This document shows positions 38,112 to 46,456 of a stretch of DNA of 64,000 nucleotides, one piece after another. Positions within the stretch are counted from its first letter, which is position 1. Each line of letters begins with the position of its first letter. The translations under genes were made by a program, and so were the position numbers. The stretch is from Brucella rhizosphaerae (lineage in GTDB: Bacteria; Pseudomonadota; Alphaproteobacteria; Rhizobiales; Rhizobiaceae): NCBI RefSeq assembly GCF_002252475.1, contig NZ_NNRK01000033.1, positions 186,001-250,000 of the forward strand, read 5' to 3'. The notes under the pieces were generated by a model. That model saw only the letters and a list, made by a program, of their open reading frames with translations, made no database searches and was not told where the DNA came from.

Positions 38112-39668
38112 TCACTTCTTCTTCGGTAAACCGGGAAGACCGCCACCAAGACCTGGAAGCTTAGGTCCACCCAAACCAGGAAGACCCGGCATTCCGCCAC
38201 CAGGACCACCCTTGGTGAGACCAGCTGCTTCTGCCTGCCTGGCAAGCGCTTCAAGCTGCTTGGGGTCCATCTTGGAGAGATCAGGCATACCGCCCATTCC
38301 ACCACCAAGGCCTCCAAGGCCCATCTTGCCAGCAAGGCCGCCCATCATCTGCTTCATCATTCCGCCCTTGCCCTTGCCCATGACTTTCATCATGTCGGCC
38401 ATCTGGCGATGCATCTTGAGAAGCTTGTTGATGTCGGCAGCGTTCGTGCCGGAACCTTTGGCAATGCGCTGCTTGCGGCTATGCTTGAGCAGATCGGGAT
38501 TGGCACGCTCGGCCTTGGTCATCGAGCCGATGATTGCGATCTGGCGATCGAATACCTTATCGTCAAGACCAGCTGCTGCTGCCTTGTCCTTCATCCCGCC
38601 CATACCAGGCATCATACCCATAATGCTGCCCATGCCGCCGAGCTTTTTCATCTGGCCCAGCTGATCGGCAAGATCATTAAGATCGAACTTGCCCGACTGC
38701 ATCTTCTTGGCCATCGCAGCGGCTTTTTCCGCATCGATGTTTTCAGCAGCTTTTTCAACGAGCGAAACAATGTCGCCCATGCCCAAGATACGATCGGCGA
38801 TACGCTTGGGATAAAACTCCTCAAGCGCATCCATCTTTTCGCCAGTGGCGATCAGCTTGATAGGCTTACCAGTAATCGCGCGCATCGAAAGCGCTGCACC
38901 ACCGCGGCCATCGCCATCCATACGCGTCAGAACGATACCGGTAATACCGACGCGTTCATCAAAGTTGCGCGCCAGATTGACAGCATCCTGACCTGTGAGG
39001 CTGTCGGCCACGAGCAGAATTTCATGCGGATTGGCGACCTTGCGGATATCCGCCATTTCCACCATCAGCGGCTCGTCAATATGCGTGCGGCCTGCGGTAT
39101 CAAGAATGACCACATCATGACCGCCAAGTTTCGCAGCCTGAACGGCGCGCTTGGCAATCTCAACCGGCGACTGGCCAGCAATGACAGGCAGTGTATCAAC
39201 CGACGTTTGAATGCCGAGCTGACGGAGCTGTTCCTGCGCTGCCGGGCGGCGCGTATCAAGCGACGCCATCAGCACCTTCTTGCGCTGACGCTCGGTCAGG
39301 CGCTTGGAAAGCTTGCCGGTGGTGGTGGTCTTACCAGAACCCTGTAAACCAACCATCATGATAACGACAGGTGCAGGCGCATTCAGATCGACTGTGACAC
39401 CCTCGGTGCCCAGCATTTCGATAAGCTCGTCATGGACGATCTTGACGACCATCTGACCGGGCTTGATGCTCTTGAGAATTTCCGCACCGACAGCCTTTTC
39501 GCGGACCCTGTCAGTGAACGAACGAACCACTTCCAGCGAAACGTCGGCTTCGATCAGCGCACGACGCACTTCGCGCAGCGCAGCCGTTACGTCGCTTTCA
39601 GAGAGAGCGCCGCGTCCGGTCAAGCCGTTCAGAATGGAGCCAAGACGCTCCTGAAGTGATTCAAACAT
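38112..39668 (-). CDS. ffh: Signal recognition particle protein Ffh
   Basis: 518 residues. The N domain (MFESLQERLGSILNGLTGRG) is followed by the G domain with the P-loop GLQGSGKTTTTGKL near residue 108, DTAGRTHIDEPLM and TRMDGDGRGGAALS. The M domain (about 325-450) has the Met-rich clusters for signal peptides and the RNA-binding SGTNAADINKLLKMHRQM. The C-terminal 60 residues are Gly/Leu/Pro/Met-rich (GGPGGGMPGLPGLGGPKLPG). Targets nascent inner-membrane proteins to FtsY. No 4.5S RNA gene was seen in the window. It overlaps the following chorismate mutase frame by four bases if the GTG start is used. Confidence 0.98.
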   Translation of the reverse strand: MFESLQERLGSILNGLTGRGALSESDVTAALREVRRALIEADVSLEVVRSFTDRVREKAVGAEILKSIKPGQMVVKIVHDELIEMLGTEGVTVDLNAPAPVVIMMVGLQGSGKTTTTGKLSKRLTERQRKKVLMASLDTRRPAAQEQLRQLGIQTSVDTLPVIAGQSPVEIAKRAVQAAKLGGHDVVILDTAGRTHIDEPLMVEMADIRKVANPHEILLVADSLTGQDAVNLARNFDERVGITGIVLTRMDGDGRGGAALSMRAITGKPIKLIATGEKMDALEEFYPKRIADRILGMGDIVSLVEKAAENIDAEKAAAMAKKMQSGKFDLNDLADQLGQMKKLGGMGSIMGMMPGMGGMKDKAAAAGLDDKVFDRQIAIIGSMTKAERANPDLLKHSRKQRIAKGSGTNAADINKLLKMHRQMADMMKVMGKGKGGMMKQMMGGLAGKMGLGGLGGGMGGMPDLSKMDPKQLEALARQAEAAGLTKGGPGGGMPGLPGLGGPKLPGLGGGLPGLPKKK

Positions 39669-39934
39669 CGAATTTCCTTTTAATCCGAGAGGAGGCTTAA
39701 TGCTTCATCAGGGATAGATCGTCCCACATATCTGCCAGTTCAAGAAGCAACCAAAGAGATACAGCACCCGAGGGCGCATCGCGCTGTCGGATGTGGACCT
39801 CCGGGATCGTTTTATACCACAATGGGTCCCGGTCGGCGGCTCGCGTTCTGAAGATCGCGGATAGATTGGGGCAGGCTTTAAGGCGATAAGCCCGCAATGT
39901 CAAGCAAAAGGCGGGAAACGGCCCTGTGCAATCT
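39669..39934. other. Gene-free gap upstream of ffh
   Basis: 266 bases before the repeat at 39935. It should hold the ffh promoter. A minus-strand frame of 102 codons (39697-40005) begins inside the repeat and has no recognisable domain or ribosome site, so it was not called. Nothing else is supported here. Confidence 0.4.
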
Positions 39935-40005
39935 GGTAGTCTGATTCCGACATTTGCATCCCTTAGCAACAAGCATGGGACCAATGTCGGAATCAAAAAG
40001 ACCAC
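39935..40005. repeat. Family B palindromic repeat, arm type X/X
   Basis: GGTAGTCT-GATTCCGACATTTG left, CAATGTCGGAATC-AAAA-AGACCAC right. The right arm is the exact complement of the left arm of the element at 28647, including the 4-base bulge, so this copy is inverted relative to it. Ends 25 bases behind the lactate permease stop. Confidence 0.88.
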
Positions 40006-40030
40006 GAGCGCAGAGCCGCTTGTTCAAGCC

Positions 40031-41734
40031 TTATTGCGGAACGGCTCCGGCGAGTGGGTCACTAATCCCAAGCACGTAGAATCCGATCAGCAACAATGTG
40101 CCTGCCAATGTCACATAGTAGATCGTTGGAATGATCGTCATCCGCATCGTGATGCCTTCACGTCCCAACAATCCGACAGTCGCAGACGCAGCGACGACAT
40201 TATGAATAGCGATCATATTGCCTGCCGCAGCACCAACCGACTGCCCTGCAACCATCAATGCTCCGGAAACTCCAAGTCCTTCCGCAACACCGTACTGAAA
40301 CTGGCTCAGCATAAGATTGGAAACAGTATTGGAGCCCGCAAGAAACGCGCCGAGCGCACCAACGGATGGAGCAAAGAATGGATAGATATTTCCAACCTCG
40401 ACAGCCACCCAATCTGCAACCATCAGCGGCATGCTGACCAGTTCCTTTGAATTGACACCGGAATTGATCATCACCCGAACCATCGGAACCGTGAAGAGCA
40501 GCACAAAACCTGCTCCTAGCAGGGTCTTTGTACTTTCACCAAACGCCTTCGAAAACTGCACCACAGACATGCGGTGAAGGAAGAAGGTGATCAGACAGAC
40601 AATGACAAGCAGTCCGCCGGGCAGGAACAAAGGTGCAAAGTCACCGCTTATTCCGGTTTCCCCCATGATATTGGTTGCAGCGAAAGTCACCGACTTCAAT
40701 GCACTGCCAACAGCAGGGAATGTACGGCTTATCACAAGGAACAACGCCAGAAGTATGTATGGCGTCCAGGCAAGTCCCAACGATATTTTGCGTGATGTCA
40801 GCTCATCGAGTTTCATCTCGACGCTACCCATCCAGCCCTCCGGCCATTCTGATGCGGGTGCAAAATCCCAGGTGTCTTTTGGCATCAGAAATCCGGCACG
40901 TGCTGCAAGCGTCGCAAGAGCCAGACCGACAAGACCACCGATCATTGACGGAAATTCAGCTCCCAGAAACACAGCGCTCAGAACATATGGAATTGTGAAT
41001 GAAAAGGCTGCGAAGAGTGCAAAAGGCAGAATAGCCAGCCCTTCAGTCCAGGACCGGTTCCGTCCGAAGAAACGCGTCATGATAAGGACGAGAAAGAGTG
41101 GAATGAAAGTGCCGCAGACTGCATGCAGAATGGCTACTTCCGACGTGATGATGTGAAAGAAGTATTCCCAGCTTGAACCGACTCCCTGCAGCTGCCCCGT
41201 CAGTGCCTCGCGATTGAGACCCGACTGAACGCCCACGATAAGAGGCGTTCCAACCGCACCAAAAGAAACTGGTGTGGACTGGATAATGAGGCCGAATGTA
41301 ACAGCAGCAAGCGCTGGAAAGCCAACGGCAACCATCAAAGGTGCAACGACAGCAGCTGGCGTTCCAAAGCCAGATGCCCCTTCGATAAAGGAGCCGAAAA
41401 GCCACGCAATCAGAAACACCTGAACGCGTCGATCAGGACTGATCTGTGCGAAGCCAGACCGGATCGCAGAAATGCCGCCCGAATGTTTCAGTGTATTGAG
41501 CAGCAGGATGGCCCCGAAGATGATCCAGAGCAATCCGGCAGTCTGGATCAACCCCTGGATGGTAGAAGCGATGATGCGATTGCCGCTCATACCCCACAGA
41601 GCCATCGCAATAATCACGGTGATAATATATGTGACCGGCATAGCGGTCCGGGCTTGAATACGAAATCCAACCAGCATTAAACCGGCTACGAAAATCGGCA
41701 AAAATGCAAATAGTGCAAGAAATCCATTCGACAC
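40031..41734 (-). CDS. lctP: L-lactate permease (LctP family)
   Basis: 567 residues, nearly all membrane helices (about 12-14). Family landmarks are [42 protein letters not shown], the [12 protein letters not shown] motif, and [18 protein letters not shown]. The family imports L-lactate and D-lactate or glycolate with protons. No lldD or GntR-type regulator gene is adjacent, so it is an orphan permease. GAGGGAGGA precedes the ATG. A palindrome and a promoter-like pair lie 55-110 bases upstream. Confidence 0.95.
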   Translation of the reverse strand: MSNGFLALFAFLPIFVAGLMLVGFRIQARTAMPVTYIITVIIAMALWGMSGNRIIASTIQGLIQTAGLLWIIFGAILLLNTLKHSGGISAIRSGFAQISPDRRVQVFLIAWLFGSFIEGASGFGTPAAVVAPLMVAVGFPALAAVTFGLIIQSTPVSFGAVGTPLIVGVQSGLNREALTGQLQGVGSSWEYFFHIITSEVAILHAVCGTFIPLFLVLIMTRFFGRNRSWTEGLAILPFALFAAFSFTIPYVLSAVFLGAEFPSMIGGLVGLALATLAARAGFLMPKDTWDFAPASEWPEGWMGSVEMKLDELTSRKISLGLAWTPYILLALFLVISRTFPAVGSALKSVTFAATNIMGETGISGDFAPLFLPGGLLVIVCLITFFLHRMSVVQFSKAFGESTKTLLGAGFVLLFTVPMVRVMINSGVNSKELVSMPLMVADWVAVEVGNIYPFFAPSVGALGAFLAGSNTVSNLMLSQFQYGVAEGLGVSGALMVAGQSVGAAAGNMIAIHNVVAASATVGLLGREGITMRMTIIPTIYYVTLAGTLLLIGFYVLGISDPLAGAVPQ

Positions 41735-41788
41735 GTGGCGTCCTCCCTCGTCAATGTCGTGGCCTCAAAAAGCAAATTGTAGTCGCAG

Positions 41789-41807
41789 TGGTAAATAGTT
41801 TTTACCA
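41789..41807. promoter_or_regulatory. Inverted repeat TGGTAAA-TAGTT-TTTACCA upstream of lctP
   Basis: Perfect 7-bp arms with TGGT/ACCA ends, reminiscent of FadR/LldR-type GntR operators although the spacing is longer than theirs. It sits just downstream of the proposed lctP promoter, where a repressor would act. Confidence 0.45.
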
Positions 41808-41815
41808 GCCCTGCT

Positions 41816-41845
41816 ATAGTCCATAGGTATGAAGCACTTTGTCAA
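41816..41845 (-). promoter_or_regulatory. Candidate lctP promoter
   Basis: Minus strand: consensus -35 TTGACA (41840-41845), 18-base spacer, -10 GACTAT (41816-41821). The -35 is perfect and the -10 is weak. Confidence 0.4.
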
Positions 41846-41904
41846 CAGGGGCGAAAATGTTCGTTCTAAAGCCTTAAAATTGTTAGAACCCCTTATTTTA
41901 GCGA

Positions 41905-41910
41905 TATAAT
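41905..41910 (+). promoter_or_regulatory. Candidate -10 box for the lytic transglycosylase gene
   Basis: Perfect TATAAT on the plus strand, about 100 bases before the ATG. The -35 at 17 bases (GTTAGA) is weak. Confidence 0.4.
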
Positions 41911-42010
41911 ACTTGAAATGGTGGGACTTGGTATCCGGTTCCGACATGACATTTGACGCAAAGAATGGCAAATTCGCGCCGAGGTAGAATCAACTCCGAA
42001 GGAGAAACGA

Positions 42011-42838
42011 ATGGCATTGTTTGCCAAGGGCCGGTCTTGGACGGCAGCAGCAGTTCTTGCAGTGGGCATGATGGCCGGATCAGGCATAGCCGAGGCAGCC
42101 CAGTGCGGAAACAACGGCGCTGGCTATAGTGCCTGGCTCCAGCAGACGATCAAGGACGCGCAGGGACGTGGTATTGGACAGCGTGCAATCGGTGCATTGA
42201 CCAATACAAAATATGCGCAGGCCACGATCAACGCTGATCGCAATCAGAAGAGCTTCAAGCTTTCCTTCGAACAGTTCATGCAGAAGCGCGGTGCCAATAC
42301 GATCATCCAGCGCGGTCGTTCTATGAAAAAGCAGAACGCAGCGCTCTTTAATGCAATCGAAAAGCGTTATGGCGTTCCTGCCGGTCCGCTAATTGCAATC
42401 TGGGGTATGGAAACCGGCTTCGGCGCTTATCTCGGCAAGCAGCACACGCTTTCAGCCGTTGCAACGCTGGCCTATGATTGCCGTCGCAGCGATTATTTCA
42501 CGCAGCAGCTTTATGCAGCGCTCAAGCTGATCGACAATCAGGATCTTGATCCAAATGCTGTCGGTGCCATGCATGGCGAAATCGGCCAGACACAGTTCCT
42601 GCCTGTCAACGTACTGAAGTACGGAGTGGATGGTGATGGCAGCGGTCATATCGACATGGCCCGCTCCAAGGCAGATGCACTTTATTCGACTGCGAACTTC
42701 CTTGTCGGCCACGGCTGGAAGCGCGGCGCGGGCTACCAGCAGGGCGAGCCCAACTATGGTGCAATTCAGGGCTGGAATGCTGCAAGTGTTTACCAGCGCG
42801 CCATTGCCGAAATGGGCAAGGCAATCGACGGAAATTAA
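42011..42838 (+). CDS. Lytic murein transglycosylase (MltB family)
   Basis: 275 residues with a Sec signal peptide (basic start, AAAVLAVGMMAGSGIAEA, cleavage near residue 30, no lipobox). The soluble enzyme would therefore act in the periplasm on peptidoglycan. Catalytic glutamate E134 lies in AIWGMETGFGAYLGK. The EIGQTQFLP motif and HGWKRGAGYQQG follow. Shorter than E. coli MltB and lacks a C-terminal peptidoglycan-binding domain. Upstream CGAAGGAGAAACG is a good ribosome site. Ends at a bidirectional terminator shared with carbonic anhydrase. Confidence 0.93.
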   Translation: MALFAKGRSWTAAAVLAVGMMAGSGIAEAAQCGNNGAGYSAWLQQTIKDAQGRGIGQRAIGALTNTKYAQATINADRNQKSFKLSFEQFMQKRGANTIIQRGRSMKKQNAALFNAIEKRYGVPAGPLIAIWGMETGFGAYLGKQHTLSAVATLAYDCRRSDYFTQQLYAALKLIDNQDLDPNAVGAMHGEIGQTQFLPVNVLKYGVDGDGSGHIDMARSKADALYSTANFLVGHGWKRGAGYQQGEPNYGAIQGWNAASVYQRAIAEMGKAIDGN

Positions 42839-42860
42839 TCCCGTCGAACAGATCAAAATA

Positions 42861-42887
42861 AAAGCCCGGGAAACCGGGCTTTTTTTG
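42861..42887. terminator. Bidirectional terminator
   Basis: AAAGCCCGG-GAAA-CCGGGCTTTTTTT with an A-rich left flank. Serves the transglycosylase gene on plus and carbonic anhydrase on minus. Confidence 0.88.
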
Positions 42888-42889
42888 TA

Positions 42890-43564
42890 TTACTCAGAAG
42901 TATCCGAGGCAGGCAGCAGCAGCCCGGCATCCGGGCGCGTGAAGTCGCCGGTTTGATGATCCATCACCCAAAGCTCGCCGGTCGAGATATCGAACCATGC
43001 GCCATGCAGGGTGAGTCTGCCCTTCTTCTCCAGAATGTCGACGCAAGGAAAAGTGCGCAGATTGTTGAGCGAATAACGGATCGAAATACGCTCAAGTGCC
43101 GTTTGACGCTCTGTCGGGGTCATCAGCTGATTGCCGCTGATCGTTTCTGCCGCCGGCCCGATCAGGCTCATCCACTTGCCAATAAAATCGCCGGGAGAAA
43201 GGGGCGCGCTTTCCGTATCGAGTGCGGCCTTGATCCCACCACAGCGACCGTGACCCATGACCACGATATTCTTGACCTTGAGGCTCTGTACTGCAAATTC
43301 GAGTGCAGCCGACGCTGCATGGAATTCACCGTCCGGCTCATAAGGCGGAATAAGGTTTGCAACATTGCGCAGGACAAAGATTTCGCCCGGTGCCGTATTG
43401 AAAATCGTTTCAGGTGCGGCTCGCGAATCGCAACATGCAATGACCAAAGTCTGAGGTGACTGGCCTTTTTCTGCGAGCTCCCGATAACGCGCAGTTTCCT
43501 GCGCGAAGTGCTCACTCATGAAGGTACGATAACCGGCGAGTAATGAATCTGGTAGATCAGCCAT
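42890..43564 (-). CDS. can: Beta-class carbonic anhydrase
   Basis: Interconverts CO2 and bicarbonate. 224 residues with all zinc ligands in place: Cys44 and Asp46 in ACCDSRAAP (the Asp-Arg dyad is D46/R48), His105 and Cys108 in VMGHGRCGGIKAAL. Further conserved parts are FVLRNVANLIPPYEPDG and ERISIRYSLNNLRTFPC. Cytosolic, no signal. Single gene; the 214 bases upstream contain nothing recognisable apart from its own promoter. Confidence 0.96.
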   Translation of the reverse strand: MADLPDSLLAGYRTFMSEHFAQETARYRELAEKGQSPQTLVIACCDSRAAPETIFNTAPGEIFVLRNVANLIPPYEPDGEFHAASAALEFAVQSLKVKNIVVMGHGRCGGIKAALDTESAPLSPGDFIGKWMSLIGPAAETISGNQLMTPTERQTALERISIRYSLNNLRTFPCVDILEKKGRLTLHGAWFDISTGELWVMDHQTGDFTRPDAGLLLPASDTSE

Positions 43565-43778
43565 GACTTTCCAATATCCCTATCGAAAACCGAGAGCAAT
43601 CAAAAACGTTGGCGTTCAAGTTCAAGCATTTGCGATCTCTCGCTGCCACAATAAACCGCCCCGGCATATTACGGGAAGACGTTTCGAACTTCCGACAAAA
43701 CTGTATAGCGGCTTTACGTCGGAGAAGGCACAAAGCAAATAATCAGAATGGTTTCAACGACAACGGTTTAAACAGATC

Positions 43779-44663
43779 TTACGCCCGTAATCCCTTGGTC
43801 GGATGCACCAGTCGCCGCGTCTGTACCATTGCCATCGGTGTCGCGAGACTGGAAGCATCTGCTTCCAGCATCAGTTCATCAGCACCGCGCTTGGCAGAGC
43901 GCGCCATGATCTCAAACACTGCTGCTGTCGTGCTTTGCAACATCTTCTCGTCGGAAAAGCCGGAAAGCTTACGCGCCAGAAACACTGCTGACGTCAGATC
44001 ACCAAGACCGTTGGTCGGGCCTTCGACACAGCGATGTTCCGCCATCAGTGCGATTGTGGGCGTCAGCAGAATATTACCAATACTGCCAGTCATAAGCGGG
44101 AAAGCAGATGTCACCAGCATTGTTGCAGGACCCGCATCAAGTGCTGCTTCCATCAACGCCTTGTTGTCTTCCAGCGGGACGCCCGTCAGCCAGGACAATT
44201 CAAACCGGTTGGGTGTGGCGATATCGGCAAGTGGCAAAAGCTTGTCACGGATACCAACGGCTGTTGCCTCCGGAACATAAAGCCCCTTCTGATCGCCGAT
44301 CACCGGGTCGCACAGATAAAGCGCATTTGGATTGCGCGCTTTCACCGCTTTGATAAGCCCTGCTACAGCTTCCGTCTGTTCGGGATGACCGAGATAACCG
44401 GTCAGGATCGCCCCTACTTCACCAAGCCATGGCGCACGTTCCAGATCCTGCATCAATGTCGCAAATTCCTGCGGCGGAGGCACGATACGTCCGGCAGGAC
44501 CGTGACCCGGATGCCAGGGCAACACCACAGTCGGCACGGCCCATACAGGAAACCCCAGTGTTTCCAATGCGAAAACCGCAGCACGGTTGCCCACTGAACC
44601 ACGCACGACATGACTTGAAATGACAATAACGGTTGTCGCATCCGACGGCGCAGAAAGCGTCAT
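43779..44663 (-). CDS. pdxY: Pyridoxal kinase (PdxY)
   Basis: 294 residues of the ribokinase-like fold. IVISSHVVRGSVGNRAAVFALE is the PdxY/PdxK start; LSGYLGHPEQ-type residues, LCDPVIGDQKGLYVPE, ELSWLTGVPLEDN and the anion-hole GLGDLTSAVFLARKL (catalytic Asp) follow in order. Phosphorylates pyridoxal in the vitamin B6 salvage route. It is seven bases behind a small membrane-anchored protein gene and probably co-transcribed with it. Confidence 0.95.
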   Translation of the reverse strand: MTLSAPSDATTVIVISSHVVRGSVGNRAAVFALETLGFPVWAVPTVVLPWHPGHGPAGRIVPPPQEFATLMQDLERAPWLGEVGAILTGYLGHPEQTEAVAGLIKAVKARNPNALYLCDPVIGDQKGLYVPEATAVGIRDKLLPLADIATPNRFELSWLTGVPLEDNKALMEAALDAGPATMLVTSAFPLMTGSIGNILLTPTIALMAEHRCVEGPTNGLGDLTSAVFLARKLSGFSDEKMLQSTTAAVFEIMARSAKRGADELMLEADASSLATPMAMVQTRRLVHPTKGLRA

Positions 44664-44670
44664 GTTGAAC

Positions 44671-44952
44671 CTAGCTTTGCATGAGATAGAAAAGGAGCCA
44701 GACGATAATCGCCAGCGTGATGATGAAGCCTATTCCGCGCCCAACGCGCGTGGCCCAAAGCTCTATGGGATCATTCTCCGGTGCATCGCTGGCCGACAGG
44801 TGATCGGCGGTGCGGGAAAGCCCGCGCCGCACAATGCCTTCTGCACCGATCTGTTCACGCTCCAGCCGATCAAGAATACGCTGCGCCTCATCCTGACGCT
44901 CACGCCCCGGACCGCCGCCCTCGCCTATACCCGCCTGCTGGCGTTCACCCAT
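44671..44952 (-). CDS. Small tail-anchored hypothetical protein
   Basis: 93 residues. Residues 1-65 are charged and soluble (RQDEAQRILDRLEREQIGAE); a single C-terminal hydrophobic segment (GIGFIITLAIIVWLLFYLM) reaches the end, so it is probably tail-anchored with its bulk in the cytoplasm. No family recognised. Its stop is seven bases before pdxY, indicating one operon. TTGAGGGC precedes the ATG. Confidence 0.75.
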   Translation of the reverse strand: MGERQQAGIGEGGGPGRERQDEAQRILDRLEREQIGAEGIVRRGLSRTADHLSASDAPENDPIELWATRVGRGIGFIITLAIIVWLLFYLMQS

Positions 44953-45088
44953 GATCTGTTTGCCCTCAAGAAAAGACTCGCGCCCCAGAGAAGAACCACA
45001 GCATCACGCCCACAGCGCCGTTCTGCAAGCAGAATGTTTGATCAGACCTAACTCGCCCGGAAACAGCGTCACATTTTTCGAAGTTCAC

Positions 45089-46108
45089 TCATGCAATTTT
45101 CACAATCAATTTGCCGAAATTGCCACCCTCAAGGAGTGAGAAGAAGGCCTTCGGCGCATTTTCCAGTCCTTCAACAATGTCCTCACGATAGCGCACATGC
45201 CCATCAGAAATCCACTTCGCCATATCATGGTAAAAGGCCGGGCGCTGCTCGACAAAATCGCGCTGGATGAAGCCACGAATGGTGAGGCTTTTCGACAAAA
45301 CATCCCGCATGAAAACCGGCAGACGATCTGGCCCATCGAATGCGCCACTCTGGTTATATTGGGCAATCAGACCACAGACAGGCATACGCGCAAACTGATT
45401 GAGCAGCGGGAAAACTGCCGCAAAAACTTTGCCGCCTACATTTTCGAAATAGACATCAATGCCTTTCGGACAGGCAGCGGCCAGCTCTTCTGCAAAGTTT
45501 TCGCTACGATGATCAATTGCGGCGTCAAAGCCAAATTCATCAATCAGCGCACGACATTTATCTGCGCCACCCGCGATGCCAATAGCGCGCGCGCCTTTCA
45601 GCTTTGCAATCTGTCCCACAGCGGAACCCACAGGACCGGTCGCCGCAGCAACGACGACTGTCTCGCCTTCTTTCGGCTGCCCGATCGTGAGAAGGCCCGA
45701 ATATGCAGTAAAGCCGGGCATACCGAGAACGCCCAGCGCAGTGGTTACAGGTGCTGCCTTCGGATCGAGCTTGCGGACGTCGGTGGCTTTTGCAAGCGCA
45801 TAGCTCTGCCAGCCCGAATGTGAAAGCACCAGATCGCCCGGCGCAAAACCAGCGCTGCGGCTCTCAACCACCTCTCCCACGGTTCCGCCATCCATGACGG
45901 CACCAATCTCGACGGGAGCCGCGTATGATTTCGCAGCGCTCATGCGCCCACGCATATAAGGATCAAGCGAGAGATAATGCAGTTTCAGAAGAAGTTCACC
46001 TTCGCCCGGGCTTGGGATTTCCACCTCCTCAAGCCGGAAATTCTGAGCCGCCGGATGTCCATCAGGACGTGCAGCAAGGACGATACGTTGATTAACTTTC
46101 GCGGCCAT
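45089..46108 (-). CDS. NADP-dependent medium-chain oxidoreductase (CurA/leukotriene-B4-dehydrogenase type)
   Basis: 339 residues from the ATG at 46106-46108 with AGGAGTTCTCC upstream. Zinc-free MDR enzyme: N-terminal QRIVLAARPDGHPAAQNF, SLDPYMRGRM, and the nucleotide loop GETVVVAAATGPVGSAVGQI near residue 150, then RAIGIAGGADKC and DVYFENVGGKV. Relatives reduce the double bond of alpha,beta-unsaturated ketones and aldehydes. The true substrate is unknown. An imperfect 16-bp tandem repeat lies just upstream of the ribosome site. Confidence 0.92.
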   Translation of the reverse strand: MAAKVNQRIVLAARPDGHPAAQNFRLEEVEIPSPGEGELLLKLHYLSLDPYMRGRMSAAKSYAAPVEIGAVMDGGTVGEVVESRSAGFAPGDLVLSHSGWQSYALAKATDVRKLDPKAAPVTTALGVLGMPGFTAYSGLLTIGQPKEGETVVVAAATGPVGSAVGQIAKLKGARAIGIAGGADKCRALIDEFGFDAAIDHRSENFAEELAAACPKGIDVYFENVGGKVFAAVFPLLNQFARMPVCGLIAQYNQSGAFDGPDRLPVFMRDVLSKSLTIRGFIQRDFVEQRPAFYHDMAKWISDGHVRYREDIVEGLENAPKAFFSLLEGGNFGKLIVKIA

Positions 46109-46122
46109 GGAGAACTCCTGCA

Positions 46123-46164
46123 TATTCTGGCTGATCCAAATTTTGGCTAATCCAAATTCTGGCT
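46123..46164. repeat. 16-bp imperfect tandem repeat upstream of the CurA-type gene
   Basis: gatccaaattttggct (46133-46148) and aatccaaattctggct (46149-46164) match at 14 of 16 positions, with a third partial unit tattctggct at 46123-46132. It stops about six bases before the AGGAG. Confidence 0.8.
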
Positions 46165-46303
46165 AAACAATAAGGCGTTCTGCCTGACGCCCTTGATCCG
46201 AACTTATGTGAATCGCTTCGGCTGTGAAACGACCATGCGGAAATCTTCGTACTTGTTTTAAACGAATGGAAAGAAACTCCGTTCCCTCCCGGTTGCATCG
46301 TTA

Positions 46304-46333
46304 GAAAAGAAAACCCCGCCACAATGGGCGGGG
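46304..46333 (-). terminator. Terminator on the mmsA side
   Basis: Minus strand: CCCCGCC-CATTGT-GGCGGGG followed by TTTTCTTTTC. It lies about 30 bases behind the decayed duplicate of the mmsA 3' end rather than directly behind mmsA. Confidence 0.8.
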
Positions 46334-46362
46334 TCGATACTCTGCAAGGAATGGTACAGAAT

Positions 46363-46405
46363 TACTTCATCGTTGGAATGACAAATTCACCCCGTCTTTG
46401 ACACC
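46363..46405 (-). pseudogene. Decayed duplicate of the mmsA 3' end
   Basis: tacttcatcgttggaatgac, then aattc..ccgtctttgac.cca, repeats the last 45 bases of mmsA (46458-46502) with a few substitutions and a one-base deletion that breaks the frame. The stop position is preserved as TAA instead of TAG. About 50 unrelated bases separate the two copies. Confidence 0.85.
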
Positions 46406-46456
46406 ACCGCGCGCCCGCAGCAAAGCGAGGACGCGCAATGTAAAAATCGTCTGGCG

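Noticed and set aside
39669-39934. 4.5S/SRP RNA gene next to ffh
   Set aside because: The conserved loop motif of bacterial SRP RNA was not found on either strand in this gap.
39697-40005. 102-codon minus-strand open frame upstream of ffh
   Set aside because: Starts inside a palindromic repeat, has no ribosome site and no family resemblance. Left as gene-free.
41931-41960. Possible sixth family B repeat (ttccgacat and gacatttgacg near 41940)
   Set aside because: Only short fragments match and the arms do not pair, so it cannot be told from chance.
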